A DNA stretch of 64,000 nt from Enterovibrio qingdaonensis (lineage in GTDB: Bacteria > Pseudomonadota > Gammaproteobacteria > Enterobacterales > Vibrionaceae): the NCBI RefSeq assembly GCF_028683135.1, contig NZ_JAJUBB010000002.1, positions 1 to 64,000 on the forward strand, read 5' to 3'. The translations under genes were made by a program, and so were the position numbers. Below the pieces are notes generated by a model. It was not told where the DNA came from. It did not search any database and saw only the letters and a program-made list of their open reading frames with translations. How positions within the stretch are numbered: the stretch's first letter is position 1; the number at the start of each line of letters is the position of its first letter. Positions 43,840-52,504 of this stretch are shown piece after piece.

Positions 43840-44616
43840 TTAGACGTCGGCCTCGGCGTCTTCACGTTTAATGACCTTATGCCCCTCTTCCGTCACGCCG
43901 TTTTTCCAATAGCTGCTGATATAGATATTGTCTCGGTCGACGTTTTTTTCATTGCGAAAATACTGCCGAAGCGCACGCATCGAATCAAACTCTGACGCAC
44001 TCCAGATCGCTGCCGTCCCATCTAGCCAGTGCTTTGATTTTACACTGTCAGCTAACGAGGTTTTCTGGCTTTTGACCACCCATTCGATATTCATGTCTTT
44101 TGGTGCATCAAGCGGTTGAATATCCGACTCAGACAGAACTTCTATGACCGCATAGCCTTTTGCATTTTTAGGTAAGCCAGCAATTTTTACTGACAGGGCT
44201 GGTAGCGAGGTCATGTCGGCTGCGAGGAAAAACCAATCAGCTTCTTGGTTTATTTCCTGAATTGTGCCGGGTCCGGCGATATTGATTTCGTCCCCTGCTT
44301 TGGCTGTTAAAGCCCAGCGCGCGGCATGCCCACATCCAGCGTCTTGTGTAACGTGACGAACGAAGTCAACGGTGAGTGTCAGCGTATCAAAATTAAGCTC
44401 GCGAATCGTATAGGTGCGCAAAATTGGCCGTTGATTCTCGCCAAGCTTGCGAAGGTCAGTGCTGCCATCTGGCGCGAACATCAATTTGATATATCCGCCT
44501 TCGCAGTCAGTCGGGAAGCGAGACAGTCCGTCACCTTGCATGACAATTCGCTGCATGTTTGGTGTCAGTTGAATCGAAGACTGAACGACCAGTTTTATAG
44601 GGCTTGGTTTCTTCAT
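43840..44616 (-). CDS. viuB: Siderophore-interacting protein (ViuB-like reductase)
   Basis: A 258-residue FAD-binding ferric-siderophore reductase that frees iron from imported siderophores in the cytoplasm. The FAD motif RTYTIRELN near residues 68-76 and DFVRH with GHAARWALTAKAGDEINIAGP match the SIP/ViuB family, as do WFFLAADMTSLPAL (NAD(P)H side) and YISSYWKNGVTEEGHKV at the end. The gene has a Fur box about 70 bases upstream of its ATG, so iron starvation should induce it. No clear ribosome site beyond AAAGG at 13 bases is visible. Confidence 0.92.
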   Translation of the reverse strand: MKKPSPIKLVVQSSIQLTPNMQRIVMQGDGLSRFPTDCEGGYIKLMFAPDGSTDLRKLGENQRPILRTYTIRELNFDTLTLTVDFVRHVTQDAGCGHAARWALTAKAGDEINIAGPGTIQEINQEADWFFLAADMTSLPALSVKIAGLPKNAKGYAVIEVLSESDIQPLDAPKDMNIEWVVKSQKTSLADSVKSKHWLDGTAAIWSASEFDSMRALRQYFRNEKNVDRDNIYISSYWKNGVTEEGHKVIKREDAEADV

Positions 44617-44682
44617 TATTTATGCTGACCTTTTGTCGCTTAACCTGTTGCTAGCATACTGCCCTGTTTTGTTGTTTTCAAT

Positions 44683-44701
44683 GATAATGGTTATCATTTG
44701 C
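44683..44701 (-). promoter_or_regulatory. Fur box upstream of viuB-like gene
   Basis: Read on the minus strand, GCAAATGATAACCATTATC matches 16 of 19 positions of the Fur consensus. It lies 67-85 bases before the viuB-like ATG. Confidence 0.88.
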
Positions 44702-44746
44702 GTAACTTTACGTTTCGTAATAGGGCAGAAATTTGCTGGGTGTCGG

Positions 44747-45886
44747 TTAGAACAAAAGGCCGTTTTCCTTGAGCGCAATGACTCTCTTTTCCTTGATGGA
44801 CGCTTGTGCAGCAAGGCCAATGACCACGGCTTTTAAGCCATCGACTAAGGAAACTTCCACTGTCTGCTCACCCCAAATCGCGCATTGGAATTTCTGATGC
44901 TGGTAGAAGGTTGAACCGTTGTGATCGCCAGCTTCAAGCAAGGTTGGATCAACAGGGACCTCGACAGAACGTGGTCCTTTGGGGAAGCGGGGGCTGGAAA
45001 TAACTTTGGCGACAGGGGCGTTACCAAGAGTTTCTTTCGGCCAAAACCTGTCCGGTCCTGGCACCAAACATTCAACCTTGCCCTGATCGCCGATCGCTGA
45101 GATTTCTTCTTGATAGGTTGCACCTTCAGCGAACATACATAACTCCAGATTGGCGCGGGCACCGTTATCAAACTCGACGGTGACGAAAGCATTGTCGAGA
45201 ATGTCAGGGGTTTCTCCATCATAGGTTTCGTCGAGGTGGTTGACAGCTTGGCTGCCAGACGCGTAAACACGAACCGCATTGGCTTCGGTCATTAAACGCA
45301 TTAAATCAAAAAAGTGGCAGCATTTTTCCACAAGTGTTCCGCCGGTTTTTCGGTTGAATCTGTTCCAGTCATTGACCTTTTCAAGAAAAGGAAAGCGATG
45401 TTCCCGTATTGAAAACAGGTGACCTCTTCCTATCTCTCCTTGACGTATTAGCGACAATAATTGGCTGACAGGAGGCATGTATCTGTATTCCATGGCAACC
45501 CAAATTGGCGCGTCATAATTGTTTGCCGCATCAAGCAGAAGACTCACCTCCTCTAAACGCGTGCAAATAGGTTTTTCAATGAGGATAGGTAAAGGTTGGC
45601 CAGCAGAAGACAGGCATTCTATCAATGTCAGAAGTTGCTCAACATGCTGATAGTTAGGGGTCGCAATCACCAATGCATCAATATCGTCTGAATTTAGCAA
45701 TGCATCTATGCCATCAACAATGCGCGCTGTCGGCACGAGTTGATGGGCAAGGGTTCTCATCTGAATATTGGGATCTGCGAGCACGGTGACCTCGGCATTG
45801 TCCAATAACTGAATGTTACGAATGTGCTCTTGGCCCATCATGCCGCAACCGAGGATCCCGTATCGAACTAAGCCGTGAACTGCCAT
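44747..45886 (-). CDS. Gfo/Idh/MocA family oxidoreductase
   Basis: A 379-residue NAD(P)-dependent sugar or polyol dehydrogenase. The Rossmann motif is GILGCGMMGQEH at the N terminus. The family's catalytic Lys is in PILIEKPICT, followed by VAMEYRYMPPVSQLLSL. The C-terminal domain holds GGTLVEKCCHFFDLMRLM, which resembles the G-x-DxGxHxxD pattern of inositol/glucose dehydrogenases. AAGGA sits seven bases before ATG 45886. It follows the GntR gene on the same strand by 30 bases and is divergent from the monooxygenase/TRAP operon, so a part in the same sugar route is likely. Confidence 0.88.
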   Translation of the reverse strand: MAVHGLVRYGILGCGMMGQEHIRNIQLLDNAEVTVLADPNIQMRTLAHQLVPTARIVDGIDALLNSDDIDALVIATPNYQHVEQLLTLIECLSSAGQPLPILIEKPICTRLEEVSLLLDAANNYDAPIWVAMEYRYMPPVSQLLSLIRQGEIGRGHLFSIREHRFPFLEKVNDWNRFNRKTGGTLVEKCCHFFDLMRLMTEANAVRVYASGSQAVNHLDETYDGETPDILDNAFVTVEFDNGARANLELCMFAEGATYQEEISAIGDQGKVECLVPGPDRFWPKETLGNAPVAKVISSPRFPKGPRSVEVPVDPTLLEAGDHNGSTFYQHQKFQCAIWGEQTVEVSLVDGLKAVVIGLAAQASIKEKRVIALKENGLLF

Positions 45887-45916
45887 GGCGTTTCCTTGTT
45901 CATTGTGAATGAAAGT

Positions 45917-46624
45917 TTAGGTCCAACGCGCTGCGTAGCGCACCGTTTCTGGGTCGTACCAAGTGAAAGAAACTTCTTCAATTTTGTCTCGGTTAGACCA
46001 GCTTAAGCGCTCGATATAGCCTGCGGCTGAACCAACCTCAGGTGCAAAATCGCGGTGTTTCCAATCTGGCACCTTATCGACCGTAATGCTGTCTTGTACT
46101 TTTGAAATCCAGAATCCCAGTTTTTCTTGGTAGTAGACATAGAGAGATTCCACGACGTCTTTTGCGCAAATAGCATCAAAATGCGCACCGTCTATCCATA
46201 TCTCTTCAATGGCCGCAGGTTGCTGGTCGAGTTTACGCAGCCGCCGAAAACGGCATAAAGGGGCGTTGGATGAAAGTCCGAGCAAAGAAGCGACATAGGT
46301 ATTGGTATGTTGTTCGATACTGATAACGTCAGCGTTTGGTAAGCCACCGCCGGTTTGTAATTCGAGTCGGAAAAAATGGTATACAGCATTCTGTTCTTGC
46401 CCATTTTTCACGTAGGTGCCAGAACCTTGTTTGCGCTCCAGCAGCCCACTCTCTTCTAAATCGGCCAATGCTTTTCTTAGCGTCCCGACCGCAACGCCAA
46501 GCTTTTTTGCCAGCTCCGCTTCCGTGGGCAGTCGTTCGCCGGGCAACCAATAGCCTGCTGCAATTTCCCTGCGCAACAACTCACTTATCTGTACAAACAT
46601 GGGTAAACGGGTTGATTCACTCAT
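45917..46624 (-). CDS. GntR family regulator, HutC/UTRA type
   Basis: A 235-residue regulator. The N-terminal winged helix reads ISELLRREIAAGYWLPGERLPTEAELAKKLGVAVGTLRKALADLEESGLLERKQGSGTYV. The C-terminal UTRA ligand domain holds RLRKLDQQPAAIEEIWID and YIERLSWSNRDKIEEVSFTWYDPETVRY. UTRA domains usually sense a small metabolite such as a sugar or sugar phosphate. Its gene is divergent from the monooxygenase operon and shares the promoter region with two direct repeats, so it is the likely regulator of both directions. Confidence 0.9.
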   Translation of the reverse strand: MSESTRLPMFVQISELLRREIAAGYWLPGERLPTEAELAKKLGVAVGTLRKALADLEESGLLERKQGSGTYVKNGQEQNAVYHFFRLELQTGGGLPNADVISIEQHTNTYVASLLGLSSNAPLCRFRRLRKLDQQPAAIEEIWIDGAHFDAICAKDVVESLYVYYQEKLGFWISKVQDSITVDKVPDWKHRDFAPEVGSAAGYIERLSWSNRDKIEEVSFTWYDPETVRYAARWT

Positions 46625-46710
46625 TGCTCTAAATTCTCAAAAAAGATAATGGCTTTTATTTGAGTAAGTTAAGACTCACTTTCGTTTTGGTTCGCGTAAA
46701 TTCGGCTTAA

Positions 46711-46782
46711 ATTCATTCATCATTGATTTACTTTTCTTGTTTATCTTATAGCATTTATTAACAATTCATTCACTAATGATTT
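46711..46782. promoter_or_regulatory. Two 19-base direct repeats, likely GntR operators
   Basis: ATTCATTCATCATTGATTT (46711-46729) and ATTCATTCACTAATGATTT (46764-46782) agree at 16 of 19 positions. They are 53 bases apart, about five helix turns, in the 224-base divergent region between the GntR gene and the monooxygenase gene. Face-on spacing suits cooperative binding or looping. Confidence 0.55.
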
Positions 46783-46848
46783 TCATTCGAGGGTGAGAAA
46801 AGACGTCATCGTCAACAGGATGAAACAAAAACAATAAGGAGAGTGAGC

Positions 46849-48006
46849 ATGAGCGTTGTGCCCATTACCAGTGAAGGGCTGGAAGCCTCGGAGGTATCCT
46901 GGTTTGCGCCATTATGCAGTGATGATTATCGCTTTCTTGGTGTGCCAGAAGGGCGATTAAGAAGCAGTTGGGAAAACACGAGAGATATTGTGTTAACGGC
47001 GGAAAAACAGGGATTTAGGAACATTTTATGCCCTTCGTCTTATCAGGTGGGGCAAGACACATTGACGTTCGCGTCAGCCATGGGGCCGCTAACTGAACGA
47101 ATCAATTTACTCGCGGCAATTCGTTGCGGCGAGGTCCACCCGGCCATGCTGGCTCGCTCTGTTGCGACGTTAGATCACATTATGAAAGGGCGTCTGACGC
47201 TGAATGTTATTTCGTCAGACTTCCCCGGTGAGAAAGCAGACAGTGCGTTCCGCTACCGTCGCTCTAAAGAGGTGGTTGAGATTTTAAGGCAAGCGTGGAC
47301 GCAGGATGAAATTCGCTACGACGGGGAAGTCTACAAACTGAGTGAGCTTTCGGCGGATCCCGTTAGACCTTATCAACAGAATGGCGGACCTTTGCTCTAT
47401 TTCGGTGGTTATTCTCCTGATGCGTTGGAATTGTGCGGTTCTGAGTGTGATGTGTACCTGATGTGGCCTGAAACAGAGGACATGCTTGCGTCCCGAATGA
47501 AGGCAGTGAATGAGGTAGCGGCCCGTCACGGGCGAACCTTGGACTACGGCCTTCGGGTTCACATGGTGGTGCGTGATACCGAAGCGGAAGCAAAGGAATA
47601 CGCGGAATCATTGGTATCAAAACTGGACGACGATTTTGGTCAGTCGATTCGAAATCGTGCCTTGGATTCAAAAAGTCTTGGGGTCGCGCTGCAATCACAG
47701 CAACGAGAGAGTGCCGATCAATTTGGCTACACAGAACCTAATCTTTGGACCGGAGTAGGGCGAGCACGTTCTGGTTGCGGTGCTGCGTTGGTTGGGAGTG
47801 TGGATCAAGTGCTGAGCAAAATTGAGCAATACCGAAAAATGGGGATCCGAGCATTCATTTTCTCTGGGTATCCGCACAAGAGCGAATGCGAAATTGTGGG
47901 TCAGAAAATCCTGCCAGAGCTCAAAACCTGCTCCTTGCCTCAGGAATATGGGCGTGTGCCTGCATCAACCCCTGCAACGCCTTTGGGTGTTGGCGAACGT
48001 AAATAG
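46849..48006 (+). CDS. FMNH2-dependent sulfosugar monooxygenase (SmoC-like)
   Basis: A 385-residue luciferase-like (LLM) flavin-dependent monooxygenase, close in motif pattern to alkanesulfonate monooxygenase SsuD. Visible SsuD-equivalent residues are the Arg/His in GLRVHMVVRD, the mobile-loop Arg in WTGVGRARSGCGAALVGS and the Tyr/His in FSGYPHKSE. Given the adjacent AKR and flavin reductase, the best guess is sulfoquinovose monooxygenase (SmoC), which releases sulfite and gives 6-oxo-glucose. ATG 46849 has AAGGAG seven bases upstream; GTG 46843 in frame overlaps that site. The protein ends in a Pro/Ala-rich tail. Another alkanesulfonate substrate cannot be excluded. Confidence 0.75.
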   Translation: MSVVPITSEGLEASEVSWFAPLCSDDYRFLGVPEGRLRSSWENTRDIVLTAEKQGFRNILCPSSYQVGQDTLTFASAMGPLTERINLLAAIRCGEVHPAMLARSVATLDHIMKGRLTLNVISSDFPGEKADSAFRYRRSKEVVEILRQAWTQDEIRYDGEVYKLSELSADPVRPYQQNGGPLLYFGGYSPDALELCGSECDVYLMWPETEDMLASRMKAVNEVAARHGRTLDYGLRVHMVVRDTEAEAKEYAESLVSKLDDDFGQSIRNRALDSKSLGVALQSQQRESADQFGYTEPNLWTGVGRARSGCGAALVGSVDQVLSKIEQYRKMGIRAFIFSGYPHKSECEIVGQKILPELKTCSLPQEYGRVPASTPATPLGVGERK

Positions 48007-48036
48007 AAAATAAGCGCAGAAAATAGGAAAGCGTAA

Positions 48037-48939
48037 ATGAAATACACCGAATTAGATGCAAGTTTACCCGCCTTCAGTCGCTTAGTTTACGGGGCATGGC
48101 GATTAGCCGATGATGCGAACACCTCTGAAGCGCATGTCCGTGCCAAAATCGATGCGTGTTTAGAACAGGGAATGACGACCTTTGACCATGCCGATATATA
48201 TGGTGATTACCGTTGTGAGGCTGTGTTTGGTCAGTCGTTAGCCGCGGCACCTTCGCTGCGAGATCAAATTCAACTCGTTAGCAAATGCGACATTATGTTG
48301 CTGTCTGACCGTTTTCCTAGCAGACGAGTGAAGTACTATGACACGTCTGCCCGTCATATCCGCCACTCGGTGCAGCAGTCCTTGAGCCATTTGCACACTG
48401 ATCATCTAGACCTACTTCTGATACACCGCCCAGACCCGTTTATGAACCACATTGAAACAGGTAGTGCGTTAGACGCTCTGGTAGATGAGGGGCTCGTCAA
48501 AGCGATTGGTGTTTCCAATTTCAAACGCTGGGATTGGGACTTGTTGCAATCCGCCATGAAGCATCCGTTAGTCACCAACCAAATCGAAATGAGCTTGATG
48601 GCAAGAGACTGTTTTTCTGACGGTACATTGCAGTTTATTCAGCAATACGGCGTTAAACCTATGGCGTGGTCGCCATTGGCAGGCGGCGAACTGTTTGGTA
48701 ACAGTGTTGTCGCTGAGCGGGTTAAACCGCTTCTGCACCGTGAAGCTGAAAAGTTTGGTGTAGGAATAGACGCGATCGCAGTTGCATGGTTGTTGGCGCA
48801 TCCTGCGGGCATTTTGCCTGTACTTGGTACCAACAACCTTGAACGTATTCGTGCCGCCAGCAATGCGTTAAACGTCACTCTTGATAGAGAAACATGGTTT
48901 GAGCTGTTAACTGCAGCAGCAGGGGAGGAAGTCGCATGA
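48037..48939 (+). CDS. Aldo/keto reductase (SmoB/YdhF-like)
   Basis: A 300-residue TIM-barrel NADPH-dependent aldo/keto reductase. Catalytic residues lie in TFDHADIYGDYRCEAVFG (Asp and Tyr), VSKCDI (Lys) and LLLIHRPDPF (His). The cofactor end motif is PVLGTNNLERIRAASNALN. Overall wording (FSRLVYGAWRLADD, ACLEQGMTTFDHADIYG, DLLLIHRPDP, GVSNF, PMAWSPLAGG) is that of the YdhF/SmoB subgroup. SmoB reduces 6-oxo-glucose to glucose after desulfonation of sulfoquinovose. It follows the monooxygenase by 30 bases and overlaps the flavin reductase start (ATGA). Confidence 0.8.
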   Translation: MKYTELDASLPAFSRLVYGAWRLADDANTSEAHVRAKIDACLEQGMTTFDHADIYGDYRCEAVFGQSLAAAPSLRDQIQLVSKCDIMLLSDRFPSRRVKYYDTSARHIRHSVQQSLSHLHTDHLDLLLIHRPDPFMNHIETGSALDALVDEGLVKAIGVSNFKRWDWDLLQSAMKHPLVTNQIEMSLMARDCFSDGTLQFIQQYGVKPMAWSPLAGGELFGNSVVAERVKPLLHREAEKFGVGIDAIAVAWLLAHPAGILPVLGTNNLERIRAASNALNVTLDRETWFELLTAAAGEEVA

Positions 48940-49412
48940 GCAGAGAGCTTCGCAATGCACTGTCATGCTTTGCAACGGGTGTAACCGTGATTACCACTCG
49001 ACATCAGGGACAAGACTACGGGCTCACTTGCTCGTCGTTCAACTCTGTATCGCTAGAGCCGGCGATTGTGCTTTGGAGCATCAACAGTACATCTTCGAGT
49101 AAAGCCCCGATCCTTGAGTCAGGCGGATACACCGTCAGTGTATTGGCTGCAGAGCATTCCGAACTTGCCATGAAGTTTTGTAACAATAGCCATGAAGAAC
49201 GCTTTAGAGATGTTGCGATCAGTCGTGCCCCCAGTGGCCGCGCGGTTATTGACGGGGCAGTAGCGTGGTTTGACTGTGATTTAAATGGCGTCATTGCAGC
49301 AGGTGATCACGACATTTTGTTAGGCAAGGTGACAGAGTTCAGCTCGCAACAAAACAGTGATGGTTTGGTGTTTGCGCGCAGTCGGTTTGGCCGGTTTGGA
49401 GAGGTTGCTTGA
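48936..49412 (+). CDS. Flavin reductase (SmoA-like)
   Basis: A 158-residue short-chain flavin reductase of the HpaC/RutF type, which makes reduced FMN for a partner monooxygenase. Typical motifs are FATGVTVITTRHQGQDYGLTCSSFNSVSLEPAIVLWSI, KAPILESGGYTVSVLA, and GDHDILLGKVTEF near the end. It lacks a His-Tyr rich C-terminal extension, so the size is minimal. Overlap with the AKR gene (ATGA) and with the next gene (TGATG) shows strict coupling. It is the expected supplier of FMNH2 for the LLM enzyme upstream. Confidence 0.87.
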   Translation: MSRELRNALSCFATGVTVITTRHQGQDYGLTCSSFNSVSLEPAIVLWSINSTSSSKAPILESGGYTVSVLAAEHSELAMKFCNNSHEERFRDVAISRAPSGRAVIDGAVAWFDCDLNGVIAAGDHDILLGKVTEFSSQQNSDGLVFARSRFGRFGEVA

Positions 49413-49942
49413 TGGCGTTGCTGAGAACCAGCTTGAATTATCTGGAAACGCTGAACAGTTGGCTGGGGCGGGTTGGTGCCTCTATCGCTTGGGTGCTGGT
49501 GGCCTTGATGGTGGCCAGTATTCTGCTCCAAGTGGTATGCCGTTACGTATTCAATGCTGCCTTGCCTTGGCCAGAAGAAGTTGCTCGAGCTCTCATGATT
49601 TGGATGATGGCATTGGTGGCAGGCTCGGCCTATCGCAAAGGGATGTTTGTATCAATCGACATGATATACAACTACCTGCCAAGCACCATCGGCCGCGTCA
49701 TCAAGGTGCTTTTGTTGCTTCTCGCGTTTGCCGTACTGGTGCAATTGTTCGTTATCGCACTGGAACTTTTCGACCGTGGTTTTCGGACTCGCGCCGCGTC
49801 TTTCCCTCTAAAACGCGCATGGATATACCTCGCGATGCCCGTTTGCTTTGGCACCATGTTGCTAGCGAATCTGGAAATGCTGCTTAAATCCGTGTTACCC
49901 GAAAAGGACGCAGCCGTAGCGGCGACCTCGGGTGAGGGATAA
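49412..49942 (+). CDS. TRAP transporter small permease (DctQ)
   Basis: A 176-residue four-helix subunit of a tripartite ATP-independent periplasmic transporter. Helices include IAWVLVALMVASILLQVVC, the family motif RYVFNAALPWPEEVARALMIWMMALVAGSAYRKG, and VIKVLLLLLAFAVLVQLFV. It pairs with the DctM subunit after 29 bases. ATG 49412 overlaps the flavin reductase stop (TGATG) and has GGAGAGG upstream; the TTG before it is not needed. Confidence 0.9.
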   Translation: MALLRTSLNYLETLNSWLGRVGASIAWVLVALMVASILLQVVCRYVFNAALPWPEEVARALMIWMMALVAGSAYRKGMFVSIDMIYNYLPSTIGRVIKVLLLLLAFAVLVQLFVIALELFDRGFRTRAASFPLKRAWIYLAMPVCFGTMLLANLEMLLKSVLPEKDAAVAATSGEG

Positions 49943-49971
49943 CCCATCGAAAAACAAGGATGTTGTCGTAG

Positions 49972-51258
49972 ATGTTGATACTGTTTTTACCACTATTTTT
50001 AGTTTTCTTGATGCTCGGCATGCCAGTCTTTTTTGCCCTGCTTACAGCCCCTGGCCTGATGTTGTATGCAGAAGGCATGGACCGAGATATCCCCTTGTTG
50101 TTTCGCAATATCTATAACGGGATTGATTCCTTCCCTTTGATGGCGATTCCCTTCTTTATGCTTGCTGGTGAAGTGATGAACCGAAGCGGCATTACATTGA
50201 GTTTGGTGAGCTTTTCACAATCTTTAATTGGACACGTTCGCGGCGGGTTAGCCCATGTAAATGTAATGTCGAGTATGTTGTTTGCTGGGTTGTCGGGCTC
50301 TGCCGTAGCGGACACCTCTGCCATTGGTTCTATGATGATTCCGGCGATGGAAAAGAACGGTTATTCCAGAAAATTCGCCGCAGCCATAACCGCCGCATCA
50401 TCCGTTATTGGGCCAATTATTCCGCCTTCAGGCATCATGATTATTTACGCTTACACCATGGAGATTTCCGTGGCGGCCTTATTTGCTGCGGGTGTGGTGC
50501 CAGGGTTATTGATTGGCGGCGGTTTAATGTTGCTTATCGCTTTAATGGCTAAAAGCCAGAACCTTCCTATCGCCAGTGAAAGAGCAACTTGGCGAGAACG
50601 AGGCTCAGCCACCAAAAAGGCATTTTGGCCAATACTGACTCCCGTTATCATTTTAGGTGGGATTCTTGGCGGCATCTTTACACCGACAGAAGCATCGGCC
50701 GTGGCAGTGCTCTACACCTTAGTGGTGGGTATGTTTGTGCTGAAAACCGTCAAACTGAAAGACATCCCTGACATTTTTACCAGCAGTGCTAAATCTTCGG
50801 CGGTCATTTTGCTGCTGGTAGGGGCGGCATTGGCGTTCAAAACGGTGGTGTCATTGTCCCATGCTGCTGAATCAATGGCGGAATGGACGTTAGGAATCAG
50901 CGACAACCCTCTAGTGCTTCTTTTCCTTATCAATATTCTTTTGTTCATTGTGGGCATGTTCCTCGATGCTGGGCCCGCCATCATTATTCTCGGCCCAATC
51001 CTCGCACCTGTCTTTATTAGCTTGGGTATCGACCCCGTGCATTTTGCCATCATCATGAGTGTGAACCTCACGGTGGGCTTGGCGACGCCGCCAATGGGCT
51101 TAGTACTATTTGTCGCATCAAGTGTTTCGGGTGAAAAAGTCGAAACACTTTCTCGCGCGATTTTGCCGTTTCTCGCTGTAGAAGTGGCGGTGATTTTCCT
51201 GATTACGTTTTTCCCGTCTCTCTCGATGACAATTCCGCAATGGTTGGGATTGGCATGA
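49972..51258 (+). CDS. TRAP transporter large permease (DctM)
   Basis: A 428-residue membrane subunit with about twelve helices that uses a sodium gradient to move solute delivered by the binding protein. Family motifs are FPLMAIPFFMLAGEVMNRSGI, GLSGSAVADTSAIGSMMIPAM, IGPIIPPSGIMI and NLTVGLATPPMGLVLF. The ribosome site (AAGGA at 11 bases) is slightly far. It is part of the same operon as the monooxygenase genes, so its substrate should be their substrate or a precursor. Confidence 0.93.
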   Translation: MLILFLPLFLVFLMLGMPVFFALLTAPGLMLYAEGMDRDIPLLFRNIYNGIDSFPLMAIPFFMLAGEVMNRSGITLSLVSFSQSLIGHVRGGLAHVNVMSSMLFAGLSGSAVADTSAIGSMMIPAMEKNGYSRKFAAAITAASSVIGPIIPPSGIMIIYAYTMEISVAALFAAGVVPGLLIGGGLMLLIALMAKSQNLPIASERATWRERGSATKKAFWPILTPVIILGGILGGIFTPTEASAVAVLYTLVVGMFVLKTVKLKDIPDIFTSSAKSSAVILLLVGAALAFKTVVSLSHAAESMAEWTLGISDNPLVLLFLINILLFIVGMFLDAGPAIIILGPILAPVFISLGIDPVHFAIIMSVNLTVGLATPPMGLVLFVASSVSGEKVETLSRAILPFLAVEVAVIFLITFFPSLSMTIPQWLGLA

Positions 51259-51356
51259 TGACGAAGGCGGTTTTTAAGCAACTGAGAACGTGAGTTCTCA
51301 CCTTAGATTGCGTCGCTATAGACATGGATGACGCTCACGGCAGTGAAAGGTGAAGT

Positions 51357-52448
51357 ATGAATAGAACAGTAAGCAAGATGCGTAACGCATTGAAGGGAAG
51401 TGCGCTCGCGCTGTTGGCAGGGATGATGACCACGGCAGCACTGTCTGTGCCGGCAATGGCCGCTGACTTTAACCTGCGAGCAGTGGCGAACTCTAACGAA
51501 AACGACGAAGACTATGATGGTCTGGTTGTGTTTAAAGATTTCGTAGAAGCGCATTCCAATGGGAAAATTAAGGTCGACTTGTTTATCGGGACGCAGCTTT
51601 GCGGTAACGGAACAGAGTGTATTCAAGCAGTAGAAGATGGTTCGGTCGATATCTATATTTCTACCTCTGGTGGTGCAGCGAATATGTTCCCCTACATTCA
51701 GGTGTTGGACTTGCCATACGTTCTTCCTGATGACCGTACGGCAGAAGCTGTGCTTCAGGGCGATTTCGTGCGTGAACTGCGTAAGGCCATCCTTGCCGAT
51801 ACGGATGACAAACTTCGCTTGATGGCAATTGGTAATACGGGCGGTTGGCGCAATTTTGCCAATACTAAACGAACCGTGAAAAATCCGGGCGATATGGAAG
51901 GGTTGAAGATTCGTACCGTGGTGGCAGATCTTCCTCAAGAATTGGTGAAAGCACTGGGGGCAAGCCCAACACCGATCCCTTGGCCTGAGCTTTACACCTC
52001 GTTCCAAACCGGCGTTGTTGAAGGCTCGAAAAACGGTATTACTGACATCATGGGCATGAAGTTTCCTGAAGCGGGTTTAAAATATGTCACGCTCGATGGT
52101 CACGCGTACATGTCAGCACTTTGGTACATGAACAACGAGGTGTTTATGGAAATGTCACCAGAGCTACGCAAAGTAGTGGTTGACGGATTCCGCGCCTTGC
52201 AACAAGCAACGTTTGCCTCACCGAAGCGCAAATCGATAGCGGCATATGAAGCGTTCAAAAAGGCTGGCGGTAAGCTCTACGTGCCTACCCCAGAAGAAAA
52301 AGCGGCGTTTCAGGAAGCTGCAGCACCTGTCTATATTTGGTTCCAAGAGAATGTAGAAGGCGGTAAAAAATGGTTTGATTTGCTGCAATCGGAATCTGAA
52401 AAAGCACAACAACAAATTGCCGCAGCGGATAAAGCGGATCTTTCCTAG
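51357..52448 (+). CDS. TRAP transporter solute-binding protein (DctP)
   Basis: A 363-residue periplasmic binding protein. A signal peptide (LKGSALALLAGMMTTAALSVPAMA) leads to the mature start ADFNLRAVANSNENDEDYDGLVVFKDFVE. The ligand-contact Arg is in EGLKIRTVVADLPQELVKALGASPTPIPWPELYTSFQTGVVEG, the TRAP signature; TYLDGHAYMSALWYMN-like residues follow. It is the last gene of the operon, 98 bases after dctM, with AAAGGTG before its ATG. If the operon handles a sulfosugar, this protein should bind it; that is inference. Confidence 0.92.
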   Translation: MNRTVSKMRNALKGSALALLAGMMTTAALSVPAMAADFNLRAVANSNENDEDYDGLVVFKDFVEAHSNGKIKVDLFIGTQLCGNGTECIQAVEDGSVDIYISTSGGAANMFPYIQVLDLPYVLPDDRTAEAVLQGDFVRELRKAILADTDDKLRLMAIGNTGGWRNFANTKRTVKNPGDMEGLKIRTVVADLPQELVKALGASPTPIPWPELYTSFQTGVVEGSKNGITDIMGMKFPEAGLKYVTLDGHAYMSALWYMNNEVFMEMSPELRKVVVDGFRALQQATFASPKRKSIAAYEAFKKAGGKLYVPTPEEKAAFQEAAAPVYIWFQENVEGGKKWFDLLQSESEKAQQQIAAADKADLS

Positions 52449-52474
52449 GCATGGTGCTCTAATTGCTTAAAGAT

Positions 52475-52504
52475 AAAAATCGGCCCGATAGGGCTGATTT
52501 TTTT
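52475..52504 (+). terminator. Intrinsic terminator of the TRAP operon
   Basis: AAAAATCGGCCC (52475-52486) pairs with GGGCTGATTTTT (52491-52502) around GATA with one G-T pair, followed by more T. It lies 26 bases past the last stop. Confidence 0.9.

Noticed and set aside
46849-49412. Bacterial luciferase (lux) genes
   Set aside because: The monooxygenase has SsuD-type residues and no luxB, luxC, luxD or luxE partner; AKR and flavin reductase fit desulfonation better.
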